From Candidatus Thiodiazotropha sp. (ex Myrtea sp. 'scaly one' KF741663) (lineage in GTDB: Bacteria > Pseudomonadota > Gammaproteobacteria > Chromatiales > Chromatiaceae), in NCBI GenBank assembly GCA_025655555.1, contig JAHXIQ010000002.1, positions 372,001-436,000 of the forward strand: 64,000 nucleotides of DNA, written 5' to 3'. The position numbers were made by a program, and so were the translations under genes. Below, piece by piece: positions 19,028-27,138 of the stretch (position 1 is the first letter of the stretch; every line of letters begins with the position of its first letter). The notes beneath the pieces are model-generated. The model saw only the letters and a program-made list of their open reading frames with translations. It was not told where the DNA came from and made no database searches.

Positions 19028-19768
19028 ATGAAGCGAGTTGACCTTAATAACATATGTTTAAATTATCCCCTGGTCGGTATGGCTGGTAGGTCACTGAAAA
19101 ATAGGGTATTGAGTGCGGCAACAGGAGGGTTTATCACTCCTGGTGATATGCCAGAAGTTTGTGCTTTACAAAATATAAGTTTTTCGTTGAATGATGGAGA
19201 TAGGTTGGGTTTAGTAGGACATAATGGTGCAGGAAAATCTACCCTACTTAAGATTTTGGCAGGAATATATCAGCCCACTTCGGGTAATATTGTAATTAGT
19301 AACAATGTAGTATCGACGTTGAATCTATCCATAGGTATTGAGCCAGAAGCAACAGGTGTTGAGAACATTATTAGCAGAGGTCTCTTGTTGGGCATGAAGA
19401 GAGACGAAATAAATAAAAAAATGCCGGAAATAATTGACTTTACCGAACTAGGCAAATTTATTGATATGCCGGTAAGGATATATTCGTCTGGTATGATGAC
19501 AAGACTCATTTTTGCAACAGTTAGTTCGATGGATGCAGATATTTTGCTTATGGATGAAGTGATTGGAACAGGTGATGCGTCTTTTCTGGCAAAAGCTAGT
19601 AAGCGTCTCAATGAGTTTATAGAGAGGAGTAAAATTCTCGTCTTGGCATCTCACAATGAGGAAACAATTAGGAATTTTTGCAATAAGGCATTGTTATTGG
19701 ACCGTGGTAATTTGAAATACTTTGGCGATGTCAATGAAGTATTCACTATTTATAAAGATTTTAAATGA
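19028..19768 (+). CDS. wzt: ABC-2 type polysaccharide exporter, ATPase (short form)
   Basis: An ABC ATPase of 246 aa with Walker A GHNGAGKST, signature YSSGMMTRL (the SSGM variant usual in this family) and Walker B ILLMDEVIGTGD. It starts at the ATG two bases after the wzm stop; a TTG start 12 bases earlier is less likely. It ends right after the nucleotide-binding domain. The C-terminal carbohydrate-recognition domain found in the roughly 430-aa Wzt proteins is missing, so export should not depend on recognition of a capped non-reducing end. It overlaps the ATP-grasp gene by 4 bases. Confidence 0.92.
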   Translation: MKRVDLNNICLNYPLVGMAGRSLKNRVLSAATGGFITPGDMPEVCALQNISFSLNDGDRLGLVGHNGAGKSTLLKILAGIYQPTSGNIVISNNVVSTLNLSIGIEPEATGVENIISRGLLLGMKRDEINKKMPEIIDFTELGKFIDMPVRIYSSGMMTRLIFATVSSMDADILLMDEVIGTGDASFLAKASKRLNEFIERSKILVLASHNEETIRNFCNKALLLDRGNLKYFGDVNEVFTIYKDFK

Positions 19769-20946
19769 AGAATGTACTGCTTGTTGGTAGTAGCTTTAGT
19801 GCTGCGCCGCTTTTTTTTAATTTAAAAAAAAGGGGGTTTAAGGTAAGTGTTGTTGGTAATAGCAAAAGTGATCCGTGCCATCAATATTCAGATGAGTCAT
19901 GTTATTTTGATTACTCTAAAGAGAGTAATTTACTCGATTTAGTAAGAGACAAAAAATTCGATTTCATTGTTCCTGCGTGTAATGACTACTCATATATGTC
20001 ATGTGTAAGTGTAGCAGAGGAGTTAGGATATCCTGGATTTGACAATATAGACACTGCTGTAAAGCTTCATGTTAAAGATAGCTTCAGGAGATTATCTGAA
20101 GATGGTTTGTTTAATGCGCCTAAACAAATCAATTTTGAAAAAGACATAAAATACACAGTTCAAAATTGTAAGTTTCCATTGCTTGTCAAACCGGTTGACA
20201 GCTTTAGTGGTATTGGTGTTGTTAAGGTTTACCAGTCAGAGAAGCTCCAAGCTGCAATTGACCAAGCGCGTTTGGCTTCTAGAATAGGAGAAGTTGTTAT
20301 AGAGGAGTTTATTGATGGCAGCCTGCACAGCTATTCAGTTTTTATTCGTGGAAATAAAATAGTAAGTGAATTCGTTGTAGATGAATACTGTACTGTATAT
20401 CCTTATCAAGTGAACTGTTCAAATTGCCCTTCTATCTTACAAAAAAGCATTATTGAAAAAGTAAGAATCAAGATTTCAAGCTTAATCGAAAGCCTTGAGT
20501 TGGTTGATGGGTTGCTTCACACTCAGTTTATGACAGATGGTAAGGATGTCTGGATTGTTGAATGTATGAGGCGATGCCCAGGGGATTTATATGGAGAGTT
20601 AATAAATAGAGCTACAGGATACAATTATACGGATATGTACTTACGCCCATTTATAAATTTGCCTATAGAAAGTTATAAGGCGGACAAAGAAGTTAATTAT
20701 TCTGGTAGGCACACGATATCACTTTTAGAAGAGACAAAGTATTTTTCCATTAAATACAAGGTTCCATCAAAACGAATAGACTTCATGCCATTGAAGAATA
20801 GTGGTGAGTATGTTGGAAAAGCACCTTTTGACAAAATCGGCATACTATTTATCGATTATGAGAATCAGGAATCAATGAAGGCTATTACTCCTAACCTTGC
20901 TGAATGCGTGACTACTAAATCTTATGAGGTTCAAGAGTGTGAATAG
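19765..20946 (+). CDS. ATP-grasp domain ligase
   Basis: A 393-aa protein. Residues 1-100 form a pre-ATP-grasp domain (LLVGSSFSAAPLFFNLKKRG). Residues about 105-300 are an ATP-grasp fold with PLLVKPVDSFSGIGVVKV (ATP-binding Lys and flexible loop), VVIEEFIDG and VWIVECMRRCPGD with the metal-binding Glu. Such ligases join a carboxylate to an amine or thiol through an acyl-phosphate. It is coupled by 4-base overlap to wzt and is followed by an oxidoreductase and a methyltransferase, so it likely modifies the glycan or builds a decorating acid. The substrate is unknown. Confidence 0.85.
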   Translation: MKNVLLVGSSFSAAPLFFNLKKRGFKVSVVGNSKSDPCHQYSDESCYFDYSKESNLLDLVRDKKFDFIVPACNDYSYMSCVSVAEELGYPGFDNIDTAVKLHVKDSFRRLSEDGLFNAPKQINFEKDIKYTVQNCKFPLLVKPVDSFSGIGVVKVYQSEKLQAAIDQARLASRIGEVVIEEFIDGSLHSYSVFIRGNKIVSEFVVDEYCTVYPYQVNCSNCPSILQKSIIEKVRIKISSLIESLELVDGLLHTQFMTDGKDVWIVECMRRCPGDLYGELINRATGYNYTDMYLRPFINLPIESYKADKEVNYSGRHTISLLEETKYFSIKYKVPSKRIDFMPLKNSGEYVGKAPFDKIGILFIDYENQESMKAITPNLAECVTTKSYEVQECE

Positions 20947-22093
20947 TAATAGTTATTTAAGAACTGAGAAATTATTTAAAGTCGGGTTTTTAGGGGGTGG
21001 TTATGACTCTGCGGTTGGGAGAGCGCACAAAATTGCTGTTGAAATGGATGATTTGTTCGAGGTCGTTACAGGTTGTTTTAGCCTAAATAATGAAAGCAAT
21101 ATAAAAACAGCAACTCATTATCACATTGAGAGTGAAAGAACATATTTAAACATCGATAATTTAATTAAGTCAGAAAATAGTAAAATAGATGCTTTAGTTA
21201 TTTTAACACCAACTGATCAGCATAAAGATCAAGTTATTAGAGCAGTGTCAGCAGGAATACCAGTGATATGTGAGAAAGCTCTTGTGGCATCTAGTGAAGA
21301 TGCACTTGCTGTTAAAAACCAATTAGATAAATGTTCTGGTTTTTTGGCGGTAACGTATAATTATACAGGTTATCCTATGTTGAGAGAGCTGAAGTATATT
21401 ATCGAAACAGGTCGTCTTGGTGATGTTCAGCAAATTAATATTGAAATGCCACAAGAGGGTTTTTCTAGGTTGGACAAAACAGGTAAGCCAATTGTCCCAC
21501 AAAATTGGCGTTTAAAAGATGAATACGTGCCTACTGTTTCGCTTGACCTAGGTATTCACATTCATAATGTTGTTTCTTTTTTAGTCAGGAAACGACCATT
21601 GAGAGTAGCATCGTTAAGTGGATCGTATGGAAACTATAACCAGATTACTGACAGTATTAATTGCATCGCTGAATATGAAGATGGCATCAGTGCTAACATT
21701 TGGTATGGAAAGACTGCAATTGGCTATAGAAATGGTTTAAGAGTTAGAGTGTTCGGAAGTAAGGGAGGCGCTGAATGGTTACAGACAGACCCTGAGATTC
21801 TTTATTTTTCAGATTGTTTTGGCAATAGATATACAGTTGACCGTGCAAGCCCGGATATAGAAATTGCCAATATGGAAAGATATACACGTTTTAAAGCTGG
21901 GCACCCCGCAGGTTTTGTAGAAGCGTTTGCTAATTACTATGTTGATATTGCCGATCAGCTAAGTAATTATTTGAGTGGGAAAAAACCAAGTAACTCGTAT
22001 GTTTTTGGTATAGATGAGGCATTGAATGGAATAGTGTTTCTTGAGGCTATTTCAGATTCGGTTAAAACAATGGATTGGGTCGAAGTTCAATGA
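20924..22093 (+). CDS. Gfo/Idh/MocA family oxidoreductase
   Basis: A 389-aa protein with an N-terminal NAD(P) fold (FKVGFLGGGYDSAVGRAH), ILTPTDQHKDQV, and VICEKALVAS at the site of the usual EKP motif, where Pro is replaced by Ala. A C-terminal catalytic half with SLDLGIHIHN supplies the His normally used in catalysis. Members oxidise or reduce sugar hydroxyls, for example to 3-keto-sugars. The ATG at 20924 overlaps the ATP-grasp gene by 23 bases. A GTG at 20939 inside the overlap would give a shorter protein and is an alternative start. It overlaps the FkbM gene by 4 bases. Confidence 0.87.
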   Translation: MRFKSVNSNSYLRTEKLFKVGFLGGGYDSAVGRAHKIAVEMDDLFEVVTGCFSLNNESNIKTATHYHIESERTYLNIDNLIKSENSKIDALVILTPTDQHKDQVIRAVSAGIPVICEKALVASSEDALAVKNQLDKCSGFLAVTYNYTGYPMLRELKYIIETGRLGDVQQINIEMPQEGFSRLDKTGKPIVPQNWRLKDEYVPTVSLDLGIHIHNVVSFLVRKRPLRVASLSGSYGNYNQITDSINCIAEYEDGISANIWYGKTAIGYRNGLRVRVFGSKGGAEWLQTDPEILYFSDCFGNRYTVDRASPDIEIANMERYTRFKAGHPAGFVEAFANYYVDIADQLSNYLSGKKPSNSYVFGIDEALNGIVFLEAISDSVKTMDWVEVQ

Positions 22094-23184
22094 GTTCATT
22101 ATTATTAAAAAATGGAAACCCAGAAGAAAAGAAGAATAAGGCCCTAGACTTTTGTAGAAAATTTCTAGAAAGAAATAGATACAAAAAATATGTAATGGGG
22201 AGAAACGTATATTCTGAGAACGTTATTTCTAAACTAAACATTGATGGGGTTATAGATGACTTCACGACAGAGAAGCTTTTTCAAGGGTGCCCTATACTAA
22301 AGACAAAGGATTTATCTAAAAATGCATTGGTTATAAATGCTGTTGGGGGAAAGACGCTTACAGCGTCTTCTGCTTTAAATAAATTAGACATTCAAAATCT
22401 AGATTATTTTTCCTTCAGAAAATATTCAGGCATTGATCTTCCTTCAGTAATATTTAACAAGGGTTTTTGTAAAGAATTTAAAAAACATGAAAGAGAATAC
22501 CATTGGATCTATGAGAAACTCGAAGATGATGAGTCAAAAATAATATTTAAAAAGTTAGTTAGTTTTAGATATGACAACGATATAGAGCATTTGAAGGGTT
22601 TTGAGAGCAGAGAGAAAGAGCAGTATTTTGAAGAATTATTAAAGTTGAATAAAGCGAATGAAACCTACATTGATGTTGGGGGGTATGACGGATTTAATGT
22701 CAAACAATTTGTTGATAGGTGTCCTGATTATCAAGGCATATATGTATTAGAACCAGATAGAGATAATTATAAGGTTTGTTGTCAGAATTTAAAATATTTC
22801 AGAGATGTATCTATATTAAATAAAGGTCTGTCTGACGAAAAGGCTAAATTAAGATTTACCCAACAAGGTTCTGGATCAGCCGTTTCCTCTAGTGGAGAGA
22901 TCGTGATAGAAGTCGATAGGTTGGATGATATTTTAGATGGTAGTGTAAAACCTACGTTTATCAAGATGGATATCGAGGGCGCTGAAATGGCAGCTATAGA
23001 GGGTTCAAAAAGGATTATTTTTGAATGTCATCCTCGGTTAGCGATCTGTGTCTATCATAAACCAGGGGATTTTTGGCGTTTGCCAGAAGCAATCTTAAAA
23101 ATCAGAAGTGACTATAGAATATACCTAAGGCATTATACTGAAACAATTTATGAAACAGTTATGTTCTTTATGCCTTCGAGTTAG
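22090..23184 (+). CDS. FkbM family methyltransferase with N-terminal Rossmann-like domain
   Basis: A 364-aa protein from the ATG at 22090 (ATGA overlap with the previous stop). The first 150 residues resemble the small Rossmann domain found with sugar methyltransferases (VMGRNVYSENVISKL, GVIDDFTTEKLFQGCPIL). The C-terminal part is an S-adenosylmethionine fold: TYIDVGGYDGFNVKQF (motif I, near 190), VLEPDRDNY and IKMDIEGAEMAAIEG, the FkbM hallmark. It probably O-methylates a sugar or the compound made by the ATP-grasp and Gfo/Idh partners. It may also act as a chain-ending methylase, but the short Wzt argues against a cap-dependent export step. Confidence 0.88.
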   Translation: MSSLLLKNGNPEEKKNKALDFCRKFLERNRYKKYVMGRNVYSENVISKLNIDGVIDDFTTEKLFQGCPILKTKDLSKNALVINAVGGKTLTASSALNKLDIQNLDYFSFRKYSGIDLPSVIFNKGFCKEFKKHEREYHWIYEKLEDDESKIIFKKLVSFRYDNDIEHLKGFESREKEQYFEELLKLNKANETYIDVGGYDGFNVKQFVDRCPDYQGIYVLEPDRDNYKVCCQNLKYFRDVSILNKGLSDEKAKLRFTQQGSGSAVSSSGEIVIEVDRLDDILDGSVKPTFIKMDIEGAEMAAIEGSKRIIFECHPRLAICVYHKPGDFWRLPEAILKIRSDYRIYLRHYTETIYETVMFFMPSS

Positions 23185-23230
23185 CTAGAGTTGAGCAAAA
23201 TTGATTAACTACTCAAGTGAATAATGAGAC

Positions 23231-23647
23231 ATGACAATATCAGATGTAAAATATATAGAATTGCCAAGAATTAATGATAACAGAGGTAATTTATCATTTA
23301 TAGAATCTTCGCGCCATATTCCGTTTGAAATAAAGAGAGTCTACTACCTATACGATGTACCTGGTGGAGCTTCTCGTGCAGGACACGGACATAAACGATT
23401 GCATCAGTTGATGATTGCAATGTCAGGAAGTTTTGATGTGACTTTAGACGATGGAATTCGAAAAAATAAATACCATCTAAATAGATCTTATAATGGGTTA
23501 TATATACCTCCCAAGATGTGGAGAGATTTGAATAATTTTTCATCTGGTGCAGTATGTCTCGTGTTAGTATCAGAGTTTTATGACGAAGACGATTATATAA
23601 GAGATTATCCAACATTTTTAAATTATGTCCGTGGTACTTCTTCATGA
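23231..23647 (+). CDS. dTDP-4-keto-6-deoxyglucose 3,4-ketoisomerase (FdtA/QdtA-like)
   Basis: A small cupin of 138 aa. It opens [15 protein letters not shown], has [11 protein letters not shown] with the active-site histidines, and [23 protein letters not shown] near the end. This pattern is that of FdtA/QdtA/WxcM-type ketoisomerases, which shift the keto group from C-4 to C-3 of dTDP-4-keto-6-deoxyglucose. Whether the product has galacto (FdtA) or gluco (QdtA) configuration cannot be read from the sequence by eye. It overlaps the aminotransferase gene by 4 bases, forming a clear two-step unit. Confidence 0.9.
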   Translation: MTISDVKYIELPRINDNRGNLSFIESSRHIPFEIKRVYYLYDVPGGASRAGHGHKRLHQLMIAMSGSFDVTLDDGIRKNKYHLNRSYNGLYIPPKMWRDLNNFSSGAVCLVLVSEFYDEDDYIRDYPTFLNYVRGTSS

Positions 23648-24738
23648 AAATACCATTCCTAGATTTGGCGTCACAAACCGAAATTGTAAAAGAGGAATTA
23701 ATAGAAGCGTGTACACGAGTAATAAAGTCAGGCTGGTTTATCTTGGGCCAAGAATTAGAAGCCTTTGAGGCAGAATTTTCAGAGTTCAATAGTGTTAAGT
23801 ACTGTATTGGCGTAGGTAACGGCCTAGATGCGATAAAATTACTGTTGGCAGCCTATGGTGTCGGTCCAGGTGATGAAGTAATAGTTCCTTCAAACACCTT
23901 TATTGCCACGTGGTTTGCAGTCTCTCATGTGGGCGCTATTCCTGTTCCTGTAGATCCAGATCGCAGAACATACAATATAGACAGTTCTAAAATTGAAGAG
24001 CGTATTACATGTAAAACGAAAGCGATTATTGCTGTACATTTATATGGCCAGCCATCTGATATGGACAGGATCAATGCATTAGCTAAAAAATACAATTTAA
24101 TAGTTATAGAAGATGCTGCTCAGGCTCAGGGTGCAAGATATAAGAATAAAATGATTTGTGGAATTTCAGATGCCGCTGCGACAAGTTTTTATCCAGGAAA
24201 AAACCTTGGTGGCCTTGGTGATGGTGGGGCGATTCTTACAAATCAAAAAGATATTGCTGAAAAAGTTCGCAAATTAAGAAACTACGGTTCTACTGAGAAG
24301 TATAGTCATGAATTGATTGGTTACAATTCACGACTAGATGAAATTCAGGCAGCATTTCTACGTATAAAGCTGAGCTATCTTACTGAATGGAATGAAGAAA
24401 GGAAGAATATCGCTTCGTTATATTCAAATAACATTAAACAACAATCGATACAGTTACCATATGTACCAGACTGGGCCGATCCAGTCTGGCATTTGTATGT
24501 CATACGAACAACAAAAAGAGATGACTTAGTAAACTATTTGCGAAAAAACGGAATTGAAACAATGATTCATTATCCTGTCCCGCCTCATAAACAAGACACA
24601 TACACAGGGCAGTATGAATGCGAACTAAACTTAACAGAAAATTTAGCAAATGAGATATTAAGTTTGCCGATTGGTCCAAATATTGATTCACAAAAGATAG
24701 GTTTAGTTATTGACACAATCAATAGGTATGTAGCGTAG
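23644..24738 (+). CDS. dTDP-3-amino-3,6-dideoxyhexose transaminase (FdtB/QdtB-like)
   Basis: A 364-aa DegT/DnrJ-type aminotransferase. [17 protein letters not shown] and [17 protein letters not shown] open it. [17 protein letters not shown] binds the PLP phosphate, [10 protein letters not shown] carries the ring-nitrogen Asp, and [17 protein letters not shown] has the Schiff-base Lys near 181. The pattern is that of FdtB/QdtB, which aminates C-3 to give dTDP-Fuc3N or dTDP-Qui3N. The N-acetyltransferase (FdtC/QdtC) that usually completes the trio is not present in this window. Confidence 0.9.
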   Translation: MKIPFLDLASQTEIVKEELIEACTRVIKSGWFILGQELEAFEAEFSEFNSVKYCIGVGNGLDAIKLLLAAYGVGPGDEVIVPSNTFIATWFAVSHVGAIPVPVDPDRRTYNIDSSKIEERITCKTKAIIAVHLYGQPSDMDRINALAKKYNLIVIEDAAQAQGARYKNKMICGISDAAATSFYPGKNLGGLGDGGAILTNQKDIAEKVRKLRNYGSTEKYSHELIGYNSRLDEIQAAFLRIKLSYLTEWNEERKNIASLYSNNIKQQSIQLPYVPDWADPVWHLYVIRTTKRDDLVNYLRKNGIETMIHYPVPPHKQDTYTGQYECELNLTENLANEILSLPIGPNIDSQKIGLVIDTINRYVA

Positions 24739-24801
24739 CTTTGTAAGCTTATGTTTATGATTATAAAAATATATTTATATATCAAAGAATAAAAATAGTT
24801 T

Positions 24802-25796
24802 GAATTACAACCTGTAAGTGCAATCACTGAATCAGAATGGAGGGCAAGCTACGATACTATCATAACCTACCTTTCCGGCAGGAAGATATTGCACTTTGAG
24901 TGCGCACGCAAAGCTTACACAAGAGAAGCGACAACAGTTAAGCTCTGTCGAAGCCGGTCATGACCAGACAAAGACGGCCGAAATAGTGGGAGTCAATAAA
25001 TCCACGATTGGCCGGGAGCTAAGCCGCAATTGCACCCTGAAAGGCTACCACCCCAAGCAGGACCAGTTGGCGATTACTCTACGTCAGGAAAAGGTCAAAC
25101 TAATAATCGAGCTAGAGGGCAGGTATCTGGTTGTGCGCCTCCTGCGTGAGGAGTATAGCCCCGAGCAAATAGGCCTCTGGTTGAAAAAGACGGGGCGACT
25201 CTCGATCTGTAATGAATGGATCTACCTGTACATCCACCAGGACAATCGTCGTGGTGGCCATTACACTGACATCTACGCTGTCAGAAGCAACGAAAGAGGC
25301 GCTACGCCAGCTATGAGAGCAGTGAGCAGATACAGAACAGACGCCCTATCGATGAATGCCCCGTAGTTGTAGAGCGTCGTCAGCGCATCGGGGATTGGGA
25401 ACTAGACACCATCATTGCCAAAGTAGAGACCAAGGGGCCGATGTAGTCAAAAGATGCCATTATCGTATTGCTCAAGCCACTGGCGAGTATATCCATAACG
25501 CCACTTCTGATAACGGTAAGAAGTTTACCAGACATGAAGAAATCGCTGAGGCGTTTAGTACTGAATTCAATTTCGTGTATCACTACTTTTCATAGAAGCG
25601 CGGCGTTAGTGAGAATACCAATGGCTTCATCAGGCAGCACTTTCCGAAAGGGCATGACTTCGCTACGAATACAGAGGATGACATTCAAATGGTGATGGAC
25701 AAGCTAAATAATCGTCCGAGAAAATGTTTTGGAAAGAAGACATTGAATCGGGTGTTTTTCGGTAAAAACCAGCCGGTTGCATTGGCGAGTTGAATC
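24802..25796 (+). mobile_element. Decayed IS30-family insertion sequence
   Basis: About 1 kb, the usual size for the family. It carries a broken transposase (24896-25793). Degenerate terminal repeats can be proposed. The left end at 24802-24825 reads GAATTACAAC then AGTGCAATC. The right end, 25775-25796 on the reverse strand, reads GATTCAAC then AATGCAACC. They match apart from two single-base gaps and a variable five-base middle. No clear target duplication was found. The element sits exactly between the 3-amino-sugar genes and the AT-rich sulfotransferase/GT61 segment, so it may mark an old recombination point. Confidence 0.7.
24896..25793 (+). pseudogene. IS30-family transposase, frameshifted
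   Basis: The first frame (24896-25366, TTG start) has the IS30 helix-turn-helix: KLTQEKRQQLSSVEAGHDQT then VNKSTIGRELSRN. It continues with YSPEQIGLWLKKTG and WIYLYIHQDNRRGG. The DDE core resumes in another frame with QRIGDWELDTIIA (near 25380), is cut by a stop at about 25444, and changes frame again. The C-terminus NNRPRKCFGKKTLNRVFF is recognisable at 25710-25760. At least two frameshifts and an in-frame stop make it inactive. Confidence 0.85.
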
Positions 25797-25999
25797 AGCG
25801 TAGTATTATTTTATTCCACTTAAGGACATCTAATAAGCTTAGCCACTTTTTCAAACATTAATCTACTTTAGCTGCTGTTAAGTTATAAACGAAGAATTAA
25901 GCTATTTGAGATTATTTAAGTATTTGAATTATGTGGTAAAAACAGTAAAGTCATGTTTGATGGCTTATTATATTTTGGAATACTATATTCATCAGTCAA

Positions 26000-26965
26000 A
26001 TGAACATTATAGTTGGCCACAGGATGAAGAACTTATACATACATATTGGCGCACCAAAAACGGGCTCAAGTTCTATTCAGTTATTTATGAGTAAAAATTA
26101 TGAGTTTTTAAAAAAGAAATATGGTTTGTTATATCCAAGCATTGATAATATTCCGAATAGAAAAGAAGTAAATGGAAAGATATTTAATGATCTAGCACTT
26201 GTAAAGGAGTTTATAGAGTTATCATATAAAAGCGAATGTAATGATATTGTACTTTCCGAAGAGATTTTGTTTTTTGAAGGAGGGTATGATTTTTTTGAGT
26301 ATCTATCAAAAAACAATTATATTATCAAAATAGTAGTATATATTAGAAATTCCGCTGAGTATTTATCCTCTCTTTGGGCTGAGCATTTCAAGTTATATAA
26401 TCTAAAAATTAATATTAAGCCAATTGAGGCCTTTCTCCAAAATAATCGCTATGAACTGAATCTTAGCCGCTTATTTGACTATGCTTCTCTCTTTGGAGAC
26501 GAAAGCATTATTATACGGCCATATGAGGGAATAGAAGGATTTGATGTAGTCAAAGATTTTTTATCAATATTTAATATCAGTAAGTCTGATGAATTTATTG
26601 AAGTTAATAAAGAAGAAAGAAATATTTCAGTAACGAGAAAATACTGTGATATTGTGAATTATCTAAAAGTAACCAGTAGAAGTAACAACTATAGCTCAGA
26701 GGAAATTGATTGGTTGATGTCATTTATTTGCGGTGATGACCGCTGGGTAATAGAGACTTTAAGCGATAAGTTAATATGTAATATTTGTGATCGATACGCA
26801 CCTATTGAAAAAAAACTATCTTCAAGATTCTTACAGAGTAATACATTATTTAAAAGTAGATATCCATATATTTACGGGGTTGAAAGACATCCGTATATAC
26901 CACTGACCAATGATGATAGATATAAGATAACAAACTTTCTCATATCAAGAATTTCATCTTGTTGA
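26000..26965 (+). CDS. Sulfotransferase family protein
   Basis: A 321-aa protein. YIHIGAPKTGSSSIQLFMS (residues about 13-31) is the 5'-phosphosulfate loop of PAPS-dependent sulfotransferases, and IVVYIRNSAEYLSSLWAEHFK near 110-130 is the 3'-phosphate region with Arg and Ser. It is unlike the sulfotransferase of the other arm outside these motifs. The ATG at 26024 would give a start closer to the fold (MKNLYIHIG), but neither start has a strong ribosome site. It is very AT-rich and stands alone, about 170 bases ahead of the GT61 pair. Its likely role is sulfation of a surface glycan. Confidence 0.8.
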   Translation: MNIIVGHRMKNLYIHIGAPKTGSSSIQLFMSKNYEFLKKKYGLLYPSIDNIPNRKEVNGKIFNDLALVKEFIELSYKSECNDIVLSEEILFFEGGYDFFEYLSKNNYIIKIVVYIRNSAEYLSSLWAEHFKLYNLKINIKPIEAFLQNNRYELNLSRLFDYASLFGDESIIIRPYEGIEGFDVVKDFLSIFNISKSDEFIEVNKEERNISVTRKYCDIVNYLKVTSRSNNYSSEEIDWLMSFICGDDRWVIETLSDKLICNICDRYAPIEKKLSSRFLQSNTLFKSRYPYIYGVERHPYIPLTNDDRYKITNFLISRISSC

Positions 26966-27138
26966 CATAAATACTAGGTGAAATAAGGAAAAGAAGATTA
27001 TAACCCAAAGTAGTACATGTTTGAATATTGTCTACTATTTCTTGTTTTTGGTTGGGGCCTATGTGGTATTTTAAATGGTGTATCATACGTGAAAAGTGAA
27101 CGAGTATTTACCTTCCATATATTCTCAAATCTCGAAAA

